Counted from the stretch's first letter, positions 9,675 to 18,283 are shown. The stretch is 64,000 nt of DNA from CANKHA01 sp035652315 (GCA_035652315.1 DASREA010000028.1:18245-82244), one strand, 5' to 3'. Translations and numbers: made by a program. Notes: a model not told the origin generated them from the sequence alone.

Positions 9675-10307
9675 ATGTTTCCTCCCGACCCGACGCCGCT
9701 TCTTTCCCGCACGCCGGTGCTGCCGGTGCTGGCCGTCGAGCGGGTGCAGGATGCGGTGCCGCTCGCCCGCGCCTTGGTCGCGGGGGGCTTGCCGCTCCTG
9801 GAAGTCACCCTGCGCACCCCCGCAGCGCTCGATGTCGTCCGCACCATCATCGCGCAGGTGCCGGAAGCGGTGGTCGGCGTCGGCACTGTCATCCAGCCGT
9901 CTGACGTCCGCCTCGCCGTGGCCGAAGGCGCGAAATTTCTGGTGACGCCGGGCACGCCGCCGGATCTGGCCGCCGCCTTGGTCAAGGCGCCGGTGCCGGC
10001 GATTCCCGGCTGTGCCACGCCGGCCGAGGCCATGTCGCTTTCCGAACTTGGCTTCTCGGTTCTGAAATTCTTTCCCGCGGAAAGCGGCGGCGGCACCGAA
10101 TTCCTTCGTCAAATGGCGGGCCCGCTGCCGCATCTGCGCTTCGTGCCTTCCGGCGGCGTGAATGCCGAAAATGCCGCACATTATCTGGCGCAACCCAACG
10201 TCATTGCCGTGGGCGGCACCTGGGTGGCGCCGCAGGAGGCGGTCGCCGCCGGCAATTTCGCCAGAATCACCGCGCTCGCCCGCGCGGCCGCGGCGCTACG
10301 AGGCTGA
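9675..10307 (+). CDS. eda: 2-dehydro-3-deoxy-phosphogluconate aldolase (KDPG/KHG aldolase)
   Basis: This 210-aa class I aldolase splits KDPG to pyruvate and glyceraldehyde 3-phosphate. The family pattern is complete: LLEVTLRT with the catalytic Glu, VGVGTVI, LVTPGT, the Schiff-base Lys in VLKFFPAE, and the phosphate loop PSGGVNAENA. The length is normal for the trimeric enzyme. KDG kinase, which makes its substrate, is encoded on the opposite strand 1.1 kb away, so the pair would serve the lower Entner-Doudoroff route. No 6-phosphogluconate dehydratase gene is in the window. Confidence 0.94.
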   Translation: MFPPDPTPLLSRTPVLPVLAVERVQDAVPLARALVAGGLPLLEVTLRTPAALDVVRTIIAQVPEAVVGVGTVIQPSDVRLAVAEGAKFLVTPGTPPDLAAALVKAPVPAIPGCATPAEAMSLSELGFSVLKFFPAESGGGTEFLRQMAGPLPHLRFVPSGGVNAENAAHYLAQPNVIAVGGTWVAPQEAVAAGNFARITALARAAAALRG

Positions 10308-10309
10308 AG

Positions 10310-10891
10310 GTGGAAGTCGAGCAGACACCGGGCGCGCCGCCGCCGCTGATCGCGCGCCGCAAGCGCAAACCGTTCGACTGGTCGACCGCCGGCATTCTGG
10401 CGGTGATGGCGACGGCGGCGACCATCGTCTATTTCCGCGACGGCCGCGTCCGCTTTTTCGAAATCCTCTCGCACGATCTCCATCTTTTCTTCGATGTGCT
10501 GCTGAAAGTGATCGCCGGCTGTCTCATCGGCGCCTTTGTCGCGCGCCTGCTGCCGCGTGAAGCGGTCACGCGCTGGATAGGGACGGAGTCGGGATTCCTC
10601 GGACTGCTCATCGCCGCGCTGCTTGGCACTTTTCTCCCCGGCGGCCCGGTGACGATCTATCCGGTGGCGTCGGCCTTCGTCGTGGTCGGCGCCGATGCCG
10701 GCGCCACCGTCGCCTTTGTCACGGCCTGGACCATGCTCGGCTATACGCGCGCGCTGGTGTGGGAAATCCCTTTCTTCGGTCTGGAATTCGTCGCCTGGCG
10801 CATTCTGCTGTCTTGCCCCTTGCCGATACTCGCCGGACTCCTGGCGCGCCTTATTATCCGCCGCATGCCGCATTGGGAGCCGAAGCCATGA
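10310..10891 (+). CDS. Predicted permease, first half (ArsP/DUF318-like)
   Basis: This 193-aa membrane protein has about five hydrophobic helices after a short basic N-terminus. The stretches LPREAVTRWIGTESGFLGLL and FLPGGPVTIYPVASAF follow the pattern of predicted permeases of the DUF318/ArsP family, which normally have two homologous halves. Its stop codon overlaps the start of the next gene in an ATGA arrangement, and that gene encodes the matching second half, so the two are probably co-translated and form one transporter. It starts 3 bp after eda. The substrate is unknown. Confidence 0.75.
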   Translation: MEVEQTPGAPPPLIARRKRKPFDWSTAGILAVMATAATIVYFRDGRVRFFEILSHDLHLFFDVLLKVIAGCLIGAFVARLLPREAVTRWIGTESGFLGLLIAALLGTFLPGGPVTIYPVASAFVVVGADAGATVAFVTAWTMLGYTRALVWEIPFFGLEFVAWRILLSCPLPILAGLLARLIIRRMPHWEPKP

Positions 10892-11385
10892 TGCTCTTCT
10901 TCGTGGAAGGGCTGCTGTGGGTGATTGTCGCGGCGCTGGCCTTGGCGGCGGCGGTGCGCGGGCGCATTCTTTTCCGTGAGGGCTTGCGTGAAGGCGTCAT
11001 GGATTTCCTGCGGCTGTTGCCGAAAGTGCTGATCGGCGTGGTCGGCTCCGGCTACATGGCCGCGGTGATGCCGCCCGACATCATCGCCCGCTGGCTCGGG
11101 CCGGAGTCCGGATTTTTCGGCGTTGTCGTCGCAGTGATTGGCGGCGCTTTGTCGCCCGGCGGGCCGGTGGTGGGTTTTTCCATCAGCGCAGCCGCGCTGA
11201 AAAGCGGGGCCGGCGCCCCGCAAGTGCTCGCCTATATGACGGCTTGGGCGCTCTTCGCCGTGCAGCGCTTCATCCTCTGGGAATTGCCGATCATGCCGCG
11301 CGGGCTGGTCTGGACGCGTGTGATCGCTTCCCTGCCGCTGCCGTTTCTTTTGGCCGCGGCGGCGATGCTCGTGGGCAAGCCGTAA
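10888..11385 (+). CDS. Predicted permease, second half (ArsP/DUF318-like)
   Basis: This 165-aa membrane protein parallels the preceding gene. MPPDIIARWLGPESGFFGVV and GALSPGGPVVGFSISAAAL correspond to the WIGTESGFLG and LPGGPVTIYPVASA motifs of the first half. The ATG at 10888 overlaps the upstream TGA (ATGA). Together the pair looks like one permease of the DUF318/ArsP type encoded as two half-proteins. Its placement between eda and kdgK suggests, without proof, a link to sugar-acid metabolism. Confidence 0.75.
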   Translation: MMLFFVEGLLWVIVAALALAAAVRGRILFREGLREGVMDFLRLLPKVLIGVVGSGYMAAVMPPDIIARWLGPESGFFGVVVAVIGGALSPGGPVVGFSISAAALKSGAGAPQVLAYMTAWALFAVQRFILWELPIMPRGLVWTRVIASLPLPFLLAAAAMLVGKP

Positions 11386-11423
11386 CCGGCGCGCCGGGAT
11401 TCCGTTGCCGCTTTTGGAATTGG

Positions 11424-12350
11424 CTAATGCACCGCCGCGTGGCTGCGCGGCATGATGGCGCCGCGATGTTGCACCTTCTGCGCCGCCAGCCGATGCGCCG
11501 CAAAAACCGCGGCCCGCGGCTCCTCGCCGGAAAGCCGCGCCGCCAGATAGGCGGCGTTGAAGCTGTCGCCGGCCGCAGTCGTATCCACCGGCACGACCAC
11601 CTCGGGAACGGGGACATAGGCCGATTTGCCGCCGGCAAAAAGCAGCGCGCTGTTCGGCCCGTTTTTCACCACGACCTCGCCGATGCCGAAGGCCTGAAGC
11701 CGCTCGACGGTCGCTTCGGGACTGGGATCGCCCCACAACACCGCTTCGTCGTCATAGGTCGGCAGCGCCAGATCGGCGCGCTTGAGCGCCTCGGAGAAGA
11801 CCGCGCGGGTGCGCGCCAGGTCGCCCTTCCAGCCGCGCGGCCGGAAGTTGCCGTCGAACGCGATCTTCGCACCGTTCTTGCGCGCCATTTCCAGCACCGC
11901 GAAAAAGCGCCCGAGCCCCACGTTAGAGTAGAGCGAGAGTGTGATGCCGGAGAAATAGATCAAGCGGGCGGCGAGCAGCGTCTCCGCGACCTTGCCCCAT
12001 TCCGCCAATTCGAACAGCTCGCGCGCGGGCGCATTGTCACGCCAATAGGAGAAATGCCGCTCGCCCCGCTTGTCGGTTTCGATCAGATAGAGGCCAGGCA
12101 GCCGCCCCGCCACACGCAAAATGAGGTTGTCTCCGACGCCCTCGGCGCGGGCCATGGCGACGATGTTGTCCGAATATTCGTCGTCGCCGAGCGCGGTGGC
12201 GTGAGAAACGTCCACGCCGGCGCGGGCGAGATAGACGGCGGTGTTGAAGGTGTCGCCGCCGCAGCCCAAGACAAAGCGATCGTCGGCGCCGCGCGCCAAT
12301 TCGATCATGACTTCGCCGACGCAGATGACCGGCGACTTTTTCTCGTTCAT
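11424..12350 (-). CDS. kdgK: 2-dehydro-3-deoxygluconokinase (PfkB family)
   Basis: This 308-aa ribokinase/PfkB-family kinase opens with VICVGEVMIELA and the substrate motif CGGDTFNTAVYLARAG. It carries the C-terminal catalytic signature DTTAAGDSFNAAYLAARL with the catalytic Asp. The pattern best fits KDG kinase, which phosphorylates 2-keto-3-deoxygluconate to KDPG, the substrate of the nearby eda product. The ATG at 12350 follows GGAAGA at the right distance; an ATG four codons upstream (12362) is less well placed. It is divergent from the zinc transporter genes. Confidence 0.85.
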   Translation of the reverse strand: MNEKKSPVICVGEVMIELARGADDRFVLGCGGDTFNTAVYLARAGVDVSHATALGDDEYSDNIVAMARAEGVGDNLILRVAGRLPGLYLIETDKRGERHFSYWRDNAPARELFELAEWGKVAETLLAARLIYFSGITLSLYSNVGLGRFFAVLEMARKNGAKIAFDGNFRPRGWKGDLARTRAVFSEALKRADLALPTYDDEAVLWGDPSPEATVERLQAFGIGEVVVKNGPNSALLFAGGKSAYVPVPEVVVPVDTTAAGDSFNAAYLAARLSGEEPRAAVFAAHRLAAQKVQHRGAIMPRSHAAVH

Positions 12351-12507
12351 GTCGTCTTCCATTAGAGCAGCGCGACAAGCCGCAATGAAACCGGCAGCGT
12401 GAAATTGATTGGCAGCTTGCCAAGTCACTTCGCCGGCGGCCAGTGCGATCATTGCCCCGAGCCGGCAGCCATGAAGCCGCGGTCCCTTGCGGGCTCGCTT
12501 GTCATTA

Positions 12508-12524
12508 TGTTACGTTATAACATT
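12508..12524. promoter_or_regulatory. Zur-like operator upstream of the zinc ABC transporter
   Basis: The 17-bp dyad has the arms ATGTTA and TAACAT around a 5-bp centre. That matches the TGTTATA...TATAACA style of Zur boxes in alphaproteobacteria. It lies 45-60 bp before the substrate-binding protein start, a normal operator position. Repression under zinc sufficiency is the expected outcome. Confidence 0.75.
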
Positions 12525-12568
12525 CAGGATTAATTCCCCAACATTTACAAGGCGGCAGGAGGCTCACG

Positions 12569-13438
12569 ATGAAATCACTGTCTCTGCTGCCGGCCATCGT
12601 CGGCATCGTCGTTATGTCAGGCGCGGTTCATGCCGCCAGCCCGATCAAAATCGTCGCCGCCGAAAATTTTTACGGCGATATCGCCGTGCAGATCGGCGGC
12701 CCGCAGGTAACCGTCTCCAGCATTCTCAGCAACCCCGATCAGGACCCACATTTATTCGAGATCAGTCCTTCGGTGGCGCGGCAACTCTCCGGCGCCCGCA
12801 TCGTGATCTACAACGGCGCCGACTACGATCCGTGGATGCCGAAATTGCTCGGCGCGGCGCGCGCGGCCGAGCGCAAGGTCATCGTCGTCGCCGACCTGGT
12901 GCGCAAGAAGGCCGGCGACAATCCACATATCTGGTACGATCCGGCGACCATGCCGGCACTGGCCAAGGCGCTGGCGGAGGAACTGGGCGCCGCCGATCCG
13001 CTGCACAAAGCCGATTACCAGGAGCGGCTCGCCCAATTCGAGCAATCGATGCGGCCGATCCAGTCGAAGGTGGCGGCGTTGCGCCGCCGCCTTGGCGGCA
13101 TTCCGGTTACCGCCACCGAATCGGTTTTCCAATACATGTTTGAAGCCCTGGGCATGGAGGTGCGAAACCAATCATTCCAAATCGCGGTCATGAACGACAC
13201 CGAACCCAGCGCGTCCGACATTGCCAATTTCGAGCAGGATCTCAAGCAGCACCGGGTCAGGCTGCTCGTCTATAACAGCCACGCCACGGACCCGCTGGCC
13301 GAACGCATGGTGAAGCTCGCCAAGGCGTCGAACATTCCGGTCGTCGCCGCGACCGAAACCGAACCGCCGGGAAAGACCTATCAGGCCTGGATGATGGACG
13401 AACTCGAGGCCGTGGATCACGCGCTTGGAAAACCCTAA
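12569..13438 (+). CDS. Zinc-type ABC transporter, periplasmic binding protein
   Basis: This 289-aa cluster A-I metal-binding protein has a signal peptide ending around AVHAAS (residues 1-23). Likely metal ligands are the His in QDPHLFE, the His in DNPHIWYDP, and acidic or His residues further on (NSHATDP is the third site). It lacks the long His-rich loop of ZnuA and is short, as in the AztC branch. It is the first gene of a three-gene importer, with the ATPase 3 bp downstream and the permease overlapping that. The Zur-like box upstream supports zinc over manganese. Confidence 0.85.
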   Translation: MKSLSLLPAIVGIVVMSGAVHAASPIKIVAAENFYGDIAVQIGGPQVTVSSILSNPDQDPHLFEISPSVARQLSGARIVIYNGADYDPWMPKLLGAARAAERKVIVVADLVRKKAGDNPHIWYDPATMPALAKALAEELGAADPLHKADYQERLAQFEQSMRPIQSKVAALRRRLGGIPVTATESVFQYMFEALGMEVRNQSFQIAVMNDTEPSASDIANFEQDLKQHRVRLLVYNSHATDPLAERMVKLAKASNIPVVAATETEPPGKTYQAWMMDELEAVDHALGKP

Positions 13439-13441
13439 ATC

Positions 13442-14290
13442 GTGAACGCCATTGAATTTCATAACGTCACCCTGACGCTTGGCGGACGTGCCGTTCTTGA
13501 CGGCGTCACGCTGCAGGTCGCGGAGCATGAGTTCGTCGGCGTTCTTGGACCGAACGGCTCCGGCAAGACAACCCTGATGCGCGCGGTGCTCGGGCTCGTG
13601 CCGGCCGCCAGCGGGGGCATTCAGGTTTTCGGCCAGCCGGCGACACGGGGCAATGCCCAGATCGGCTATATGCCGCAGATGCGCGGTACGGGCGGGGGGA
13701 TGCGATTGAGCGGCTGGGACTTTGTCGCCGGCGCCGTCAACGGCCATCGCCTTGGGCTGCCGCTGCACGGGCCCCGCGCCCGGGCCGAGGTCTACCGCGC
13801 GCTTGAGCTCGTCGGCGCGCGCGAGTTGGCGCGGAGGCCGGTCGCCGAATTGTCCGGTGGCGAGCGTCAGCGTCTTCTGCTGGCGCAGTCGCTCGTCGGC
13901 CGCCCGCGGCTGCTGCTCTTGGATGAGCCGCTGATCAGCCTCGATCCGCATCATCAGGGCGCGGTCGTTGCCCTGGTGAAGTCGCTGCAGCGCGAGCTCG
14001 GCATGACCGTGCTGTTCAGCGCCCACGAACTCAATCCTTTGCTCGGCGCGATCGACCGCGTGCTTTATCTCGGGCGTGGCCAGGCCGCGATTGGCACCGT
14101 CGATGAGGTGATTACGGGCCCGGTGCTGTCGCGCCTCTACGGTTCCGAAATCGAGGTGGTCCGGCTTCAAGGCCGCATCTTCGTCATGTCAGGCGATCAC
14201 GACATGGAGCATGGCGCCCACCAGCACGAACACGATCACGCGCATGAACATGGCTCCAGCGCAGGCAGGAGGGGCGGCGGTCATGTTTGA
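13442..14290 (+). CDS. Zinc-type ABC transporter, ATP-binding protein with His-rich tail
   Basis: This 282-aa ATPase has a Walker A motif (GPNGSGKTT), the signature LSGGERQR, a Walker B LLLLDEPLISLD and a switch His in SAHEL. The start is GTG, 3 bp after the binding-protein stop. After the ATPase domain the C-terminus (residues about 258-275) is densely His-rich, with motifs such as HQHEHDHAHEHG. Such a tail could bind cytoplasmic zinc for buffering or feedback. The start of the permease gene overlaps its last codons. Confidence 0.9.
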   Translation: MNAIEFHNVTLTLGGRAVLDGVTLQVAEHEFVGVLGPNGSGKTTLMRAVLGLVPAASGGIQVFGQPATRGNAQIGYMPQMRGTGGGMRLSGWDFVAGAVNGHRLGLPLHGPRARAEVYRALELVGARELARRPVAELSGGERQRLLLAQSLVGRPRLLLLDEPLISLDPHHQGAVVALVKSLQRELGMTVLFSAHELNPLLGAIDRVLYLGRGQAAIGTVDEVITGPVLSRLYGSEIEVVRLQGRIFVMSGDHDMEHGAHQHEHDHAHEHGSSAGRRGGGHV

Positions 14291-15092
14291 ATACGATTTC
14301 ATGCGCAACGCCTTCGCCGCCGCCGCCATCGTCGGCGTCGTTGCGGGAATGGTCGGCTACTTTCTCGTGCTGCGCAGCCAGACTTTCGCCGGGCACGCGC
14401 TCGCCCATGTCGGCTTCACCGGAGCGACCGGTGCGGTGCTGATCGGCATCGCGCCGCTCTGGGGGTTGGCGGGGATGACCGTCGCCGCCGGTATCGGCAT
14501 GGGCCTGGTAGGAGAACGTCTTGCGCAGCGCGACGTCGCTGTCGGCCTTGTGCTCGCGTTGTCGTTGGGCCTGGGGCTGCTGTTCCTGCATTTCTACCAG
14601 TCGTTTGCCACGCAGGCCACGGCGCTCCTGTTCGGCAACGTGCTGGCGGTGGACGAAAGCACCATCTGGGCGCTGCTGGGGCTCGGTCTTCTCAGTCTTG
14701 GTGGTCTGGCGGCGATTTCGCGGCCGCTGCTTTTTGCCAGTTTGCAGCCTGAACTGGCCGAAGCCAAAGGCGTTTCGCTCCGTCTCTACGCCGTGATGTT
14801 TCTCGCGATTGTGGCGCTGACCACCGCGGAATGCGCCCAGATCGTCGGGGTCCTCCTGGTCTTCGCGCTCATGGTCGGGCCCGCTGCCGCGGCGCAACAA
14901 CTGACGACATCAGTGCTGAGCGGCCTTTTGCTTTCGGCTTTGCTGGCTGTAGCCGAAGCCTGGCTCGGTATTGCGCTCGCTTTTTATTCCGATTGGCCGA
15001 CCAGCTTTTGGATCAGCACGCTCAGCGTCGCCATCTACCTCTTGGCGCTTGTGCCTGGGCGGTGGCGCGGTGCGAGCGCCTTTTCCCATTGA
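14283..15092 (+). CDS. Zinc-type ABC transporter, permease
   Basis: This 269-aa ABC-3 family permease has about eight hydrophobic helices. Family features include AFAAAAIVGVVAGMVGYF at the N-terminus, the GHALAHVGFTGATGAV segment and the ECAQIVGVLLVFALMVGPAA region. The ATG at 14283 lies 8 bp inside the end of the ATPase gene, so translation is coupled. It completes a single-substrate zinc or manganese importer whose operator suggests Zur control. Confidence 0.9.
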   Translation: MFEYDFMRNAFAAAAIVGVVAGMVGYFLVLRSQTFAGHALAHVGFTGATGAVLIGIAPLWGLAGMTVAAGIGMGLVGERLAQRDVAVGLVLALSLGLGLLFLHFYQSFATQATALLFGNVLAVDESTIWALLGLGLLSLGGLAAISRPLLFASLQPELAEAKGVSLRLYAVMFLAIVALTTAECAQIVGVLLVFALMVGPAAAAQQLTTSVLSGLLLSALLAVAEAWLGIALAFYSDWPTSFWISTLSVAIYLLALVPGRWRGASAFSH

Positions 15093-15321
15093 AAAAGTCG
15101 GAGCTCCCTTCCACGGCAGCCTGGATCGCACATTGCCGCTGCCCTAGGATGTGGCCTGCGTCCCGTCATCGCTGCACGTTTCGTTCATTCCCGGTTCAGC
15201 GCGGGAGGCCTATGAGAGCAGCTTGGCGGCAATCGCTCGCCGCCGGAATGAAACAGTTCTGTAAGTTATAGTCCGCGCACACCCAGGAGCTTCGACGAGC
15301 CTCCTCAACCCCGAGCATCCC

Positions 15322-16677
15322 ATGATCGCATTCCCGCGCATTTCCCTAAAAGGCATTGTCACGAGCGTCGCGCTTGGCGGGCTCGCACTTGCGGTTACGC
15401 CGCTCTGCGGCATGCCGCAGACCGCCGCGCTGGCGCAGGTAAGCATTTCGGTGGAGTTCCGCGATGCGCTTTCGCCCTACGGTCGTTGGGTGCGGCATCC
15501 ACGCTGGGGTGAGGTCTGGGTCGTCGGCGGCAGGCCGCGCGACTGGCGTCCCTATACCCATGGCCATTGGGTCTACACCGACGATTGGGGCTGGTATTGG
15601 GTCTCGGATCCGGACGAGGACGATTGGGGCTGGGTGGCTTATCACTACGGCCGCTGGGTACCCGATCGCGAATTTGGCTGGGTCTGGGTGCCCGGCGAAG
15701 AATGGGGACCGGCCTGGGTCGACTGGCGCCGCGGCGACCGCTACGCCGGTTGGGCGCCGCTGCCGCCCGACGAAGTCGTCGTCGAGTACCGCGAAGATCC
15801 CGCTTATTGGACCTTCGTGGCCCTCTCCAATCTCCTGGCCCCGCGCCTGATTGTGCTGCCCCCGCAGGAGCGGGTGGTCATCTTGCGGCAGACGGTCGTC
15901 GTCAATCGGACGGTGATCATCGACCGTGACCATGACAGGAATCGGCGCCGCTTCGCGGTGAATCCGGGAATATCGCCGGCGATTGTCGCGGCCGCATCCG
16001 GCCATCCGATCAAGGCCGCAAAGGTGCGGCCGGTCGTGCTTGCCGGGACGCAGGTCGAGGGCGCCGTGCAGGTGAAAGGGGGCGACAAGAAGCGTCCGCG
16101 CACGGAGATCAAGGAGACGGCGACGCTCATCAAGCCCGCGGCGAAAATCGACCCGCCGAAGGCGCTCGATGCCAATGAGAAGGGCCGCCTCGGGGACCAT
16201 CCGCCGAAAGCGGCGCAGAACGCTGGCGTGACCCCGGAATCCGGCAAAGGCGGGAGCGGCGGCAAGAACCAGCCGGATCAGTCGCAGAAGACCGTCAAAC
16301 CTTCGAAGGCGGACGCCGATCGCTTGAAGCAACAGCAAAAAGAGCAAGAGCAACAGCAGAAACAACAGCAGAAGCAGTTGCAGGATCAGCAGAAGCGGTC
16401 GCAACAGCAGGAAAAGCAGCGGCAGAAAGAACTCGAGCAACAGCAGAAACAATCGCAACAGCAGCAAAAGCAGCAGCAGAAGCAGCTCGAGCAGCAGCAG
16501 AGGCAACAGCAGAAGCAGCTTGAGCAGCAGCAGAAACAATCACAGCAAAAGCAGTTGCACTCTGAGCCACGTCAGCCGCCGACTCAGACCGGCAATACGG
16601 TCCAGGGACAGACCAATAAAAACAAGAAGCCCGGCCCTGACGAGACTCAGAAGAAGAAAAAGCCGGAACAGCCGTAA
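15322..16677 (+). CDS. Secreted Trp-rich (DUF6600-like) protein with Gln/Lys coiled-coil tail
   Basis: This 451-aa protein has an N-terminal hydrophobic export signal (about residues 10-37). Residues about 45-160 hold repeated Trp-rich units of the form YGRWV..WGEVWV, HGHWVYTDDWGWYWV, YHYGRWV and WVWVPGEEWGPAWV, as in DUF6600 proteins. A basic linker follows. Residues about 330-415 are nearly all Gln, Lys, Glu and Arg and should form an extended coiled coil or disordered segment. The function is unknown; cell-surface or periplasmic scaffolding is only a guess. Confidence 0.8.
   Translation: MIAFPRISLKGIVTSVALGGLALAVTPLCGMPQTAALAQVSISVEFRDALSPYGRWVRHPRWGEVWVVGGRPRDWRPYTHGHWVYTDDWGWYWVSDPDEDDWGWVAYHYGRWVPDREFGWVWVPGEEWGPAWVDWRRGDRYAGWAPLPPDEVVVEYREDPAYWTFVALSNLLAPRLIVLPPQERVVILRQTVVVNRTVIIDRDHDRNRRRFAVNPGISPAIVAAASGHPIKAAKVRPVVLAGTQVEGAVQVKGGDKKRPRTEIKETATLIKPAAKIDPPKALDANEKGRLGDHPPKAAQNAGVTPESGKGGSGGKNQPDQSQKTVKPSKADADRLKQQQKEQEQQQKQQQKQLQDQQKRSQQQEKQRQKELEQQQKQSQQQQKQQQKQLEQQQRQQQKQLEQQQKQSQQKQLHSEPRQPPTQTGNTVQGQTNKNKKPGPDETQKKKKPEQP
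16326..16560 (+). repeat. CAG/CAA/AAG low-complexity tract inside the DUF6600-like gene
   Basis: About 235 bp consist of imperfect repeats of CAGCAG, CAGAAG and CAACAG codons encoding the Gln/Lys-rich tail. The reading frame stays open throughout, so length changes by codon-unit slippage are tolerated. It is not a CRISPR array: units are short and there are no unique spacers. Confidence 0.85.
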
Positions 16678-16697
16678 CGCCGGTCCGGCTCAAACGA

Positions 16698-16724
16698 AAA
16701 GGGCGGCGCTCGGCGTCGCCCTTT
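16698..16724. terminator. Bidirectional terminator candidate between convergent genes
   Basis: AAAGGGCG (16698-16705) and CGCCCTTT (16717-16724) form a perfect 8-bp stem between the convergent DUF6600-like and ornithine decarboxylase genes. The A and T arms give short U-runs on both strands. The runs are brief, so the call is moderate. Confidence 0.55.
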
Positions 16725-16745
16725 GCCTTTGCCCTGTGGCGGGCG

Positions 16746-17876
16746 TCAGATCACATATTGCTTCAGCGGCGGATAGCCATTGAAGCCGATCGATGAGTAG
16801 GTCACGGTGTAGGCGCCGGCCGCTTCCAGCAGCACCTTGTCGCCGATCTCAAGCGAGATCGGCAGATTGTACGGCACCTTCTCGTAGAGCACGTCGACCG
16901 AGTCGCAGGTCGGCCCGGCGACGACGCAAGGCGCCATCTCGTCGCGGTCCTTCCCGGTGCGGATCGGATAGCGAATCGACTCGTCGATGGTTTCGGCGAG
17001 CCCGTGGAACTTGCCGATGTCGAGATAGACCCACCGGGTCTCGTCTTCCGGCGAGCGCTTGGCGATCAGCACCACCTCGGCCTCGATGTCGCCGGCGTTG
17101 CCGACAAGGCCGCGCCCGGGTTCGACGATGGTTTCCGGCACCTGATTGCCGAAGTGCCGGCGCAGCGAGCGGAAGATCGCCTTGCCGTAAGATTCGAGCT
17201 TCGGCGTCTTGCGCAGGTATTTGGCCGGGAAGCCGCCGCCGAGATTGACCATCGCAAGGAAAATCCCGCGCTCGGCACAGGCGCGGAAGATCGCCGCCGT
17301 GGACGCCAGCGCGCGGTCCCAGGCTTCCACATTGTGCTGTTGCGAGCCGACATGGAAGGAGATGCCGTGGGCGACGAGCCCACGCTTGTGCGCCAGCTCC
17401 AGGATGTCTGCCGCGAATTCCGGCTCGCAGCCGAATTTGCGCGACAGCGGCCATTCCGATCCGGTGCCGTCGCAATGAATGCGGCAGATCACGCGGGCGC
17501 CCGGCGCCGCGCGCGCGACCTTCTCCACCTCCGCCTCGCAGTCGACCGCGAACAGGGCGACGCCAAGCTTGAAGGCGGCGGCGATCTCGCTCTCTTTCTT
17601 GATGGTGTTGCCGTAGGAGATGCGCTCCGGCGGGCAGCCGGCGGCGAGTACGGCCTGCGTCTCGCTCACCGAGGCGACGTCGAAAGAGGAGCCGAGCTCG
17701 GCCAGCAGCTTGAGGATTTCCGGCGCCGGATTGGCCTTCACCGCGTAGAAGACGCGGGTGTCGGGCAGCGCGCGCGCGAAGGCAGCGTAGTTCTCGCGCA
17801 CGACATCAAGGTCGAGGACGAGGCAGGGTCCATCTTCGCGGCGGTTTTTCAGGAATTCACGAATTCGCGCGGTCAT
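16746..17876 (-). CDS. odc: Ornithine/lysine decarboxylase, alanine-racemase fold
   Basis: This 376-aa PLP enzyme of the fold-type III (eukaryotic-like) decarboxylases makes putrescine from ornithine, and possibly cadaverine from lysine. The PLP Lys lies in FYAVKANPAPEIL. The phosphate-binding glycines are in NLGGGFPA and EPGRGLVGNAG, and the active-site Cys-Asp is in GPTCDSVDVLYE. The ATG at 17876 is chosen because GGGAAT precedes it; an ATG five codons upstream has no ribosome-binding site. A structured leader of about 400 nt precedes it. Rhizobial Odc proteins have this length. Confidence 0.93.
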   Translation of the reverse strand: MTARIREFLKNRREDGPCLVLDLDVVRENYAAFARALPDTRVFYAVKANPAPEILKLLAELGSSFDVASVSETQAVLAAGCPPERISYGNTIKKESEIAAAFKLGVALFAVDCEAEVEKVARAAPGARVICRIHCDGTGSEWPLSRKFGCEPEFAADILELAHKRGLVAHGISFHVGSQQHNVEAWDRALASTAAIFRACAERGIFLAMVNLGGGFPAKYLRKTPKLESYGKAIFRSLRRHFGNQVPETIVEPGRGLVGNAGDIEAEVVLIAKRSPEDETRWVYLDIGKFHGLAETIDESIRYPIRTGKDRDEMAPCVVAGPTCDSVDVLYEKVPYNLPISLEIGDKVLLEAAGAYTVTYSSIGFNGYPPLKQYVI

Positions 17877-18277
17877 CGGCGCTATTCCCATTCAGCGGCG
17901 GCGTTGCAGGCCGCAAGGTTGAGCCTTGAATGGCGTTTGGCGGTCCGGCAAAAGCCGGGCCCGAATCACGTCATCCGATTGCTGCCTTGGTCCGGAAAGG
18001 GAAGATCCCTTCCGCACGCCCGGCAAAGAAGGACAAGCCTTTTCAGTTCTCCGGCATTCGCGCCGGCGTTCCCAAAAAAGCCCGCTCCGTCGTTGCTTTA
18101 AGCCGCGTCCCCCGTTGAGAGCGAGGTGCGCCGGTTTCGCCTCCGGCTGCCGATCGCGTCGGCGTCCCTTCGGACACCTAGCAAGGAAGAGCCTTGCTCT
18201 TCCGTAGGCGGCTGTCCGGCCTCTTGTCCGGACCCCACCGATCGACACGCGGCCACAGGCACGTGCGAAATTGGGCG
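17877..18277 (-). ncRNA. Long structured leader of odc, speF-motif type
   Basis: The 515-bp region before odc has no credible gene. A promoter at 18284-18312 would give a leader of about 400 nt, the size of the speF RNA motif described upstream of ornithine decarboxylase genes in alphaproteobacteria. Read on the minus strand it holds strong hairpins: GGAAGAGC-AAG-GCTCTTCC (18185-18203), GTCC-GAAG-GGAC, GCCGA-CGCGA-TCGGC, and GGAAGGGA-TCT-TCCC-TTTCC near 17998-18013. A T6 run lies mid-leader (18073-18078), as in an attenuator. I match it by gene context, length and structure, not by alignment. Confidence 0.6.
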
Positions 18278-18283
18278 ACTCGC

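Noticed and set aside
15190..15280. EcfG-type stress promoter before the DUF6600-like gene
   Set aside because: GGAAT and GTT elements occur, but GGAAC with correctly spaced CGTT is not present.
16326..16560. CRISPR-like repeat array
   Set aside because: The repeats are CAG/CAA/AAG codons within an open reading frame, without unique spacers.
17892..18248. 118-codon minus-strand frame upstream of odc
   Set aside because: It lies entirely within the structured leader, has no ribosome-binding site and no protein-like pattern.
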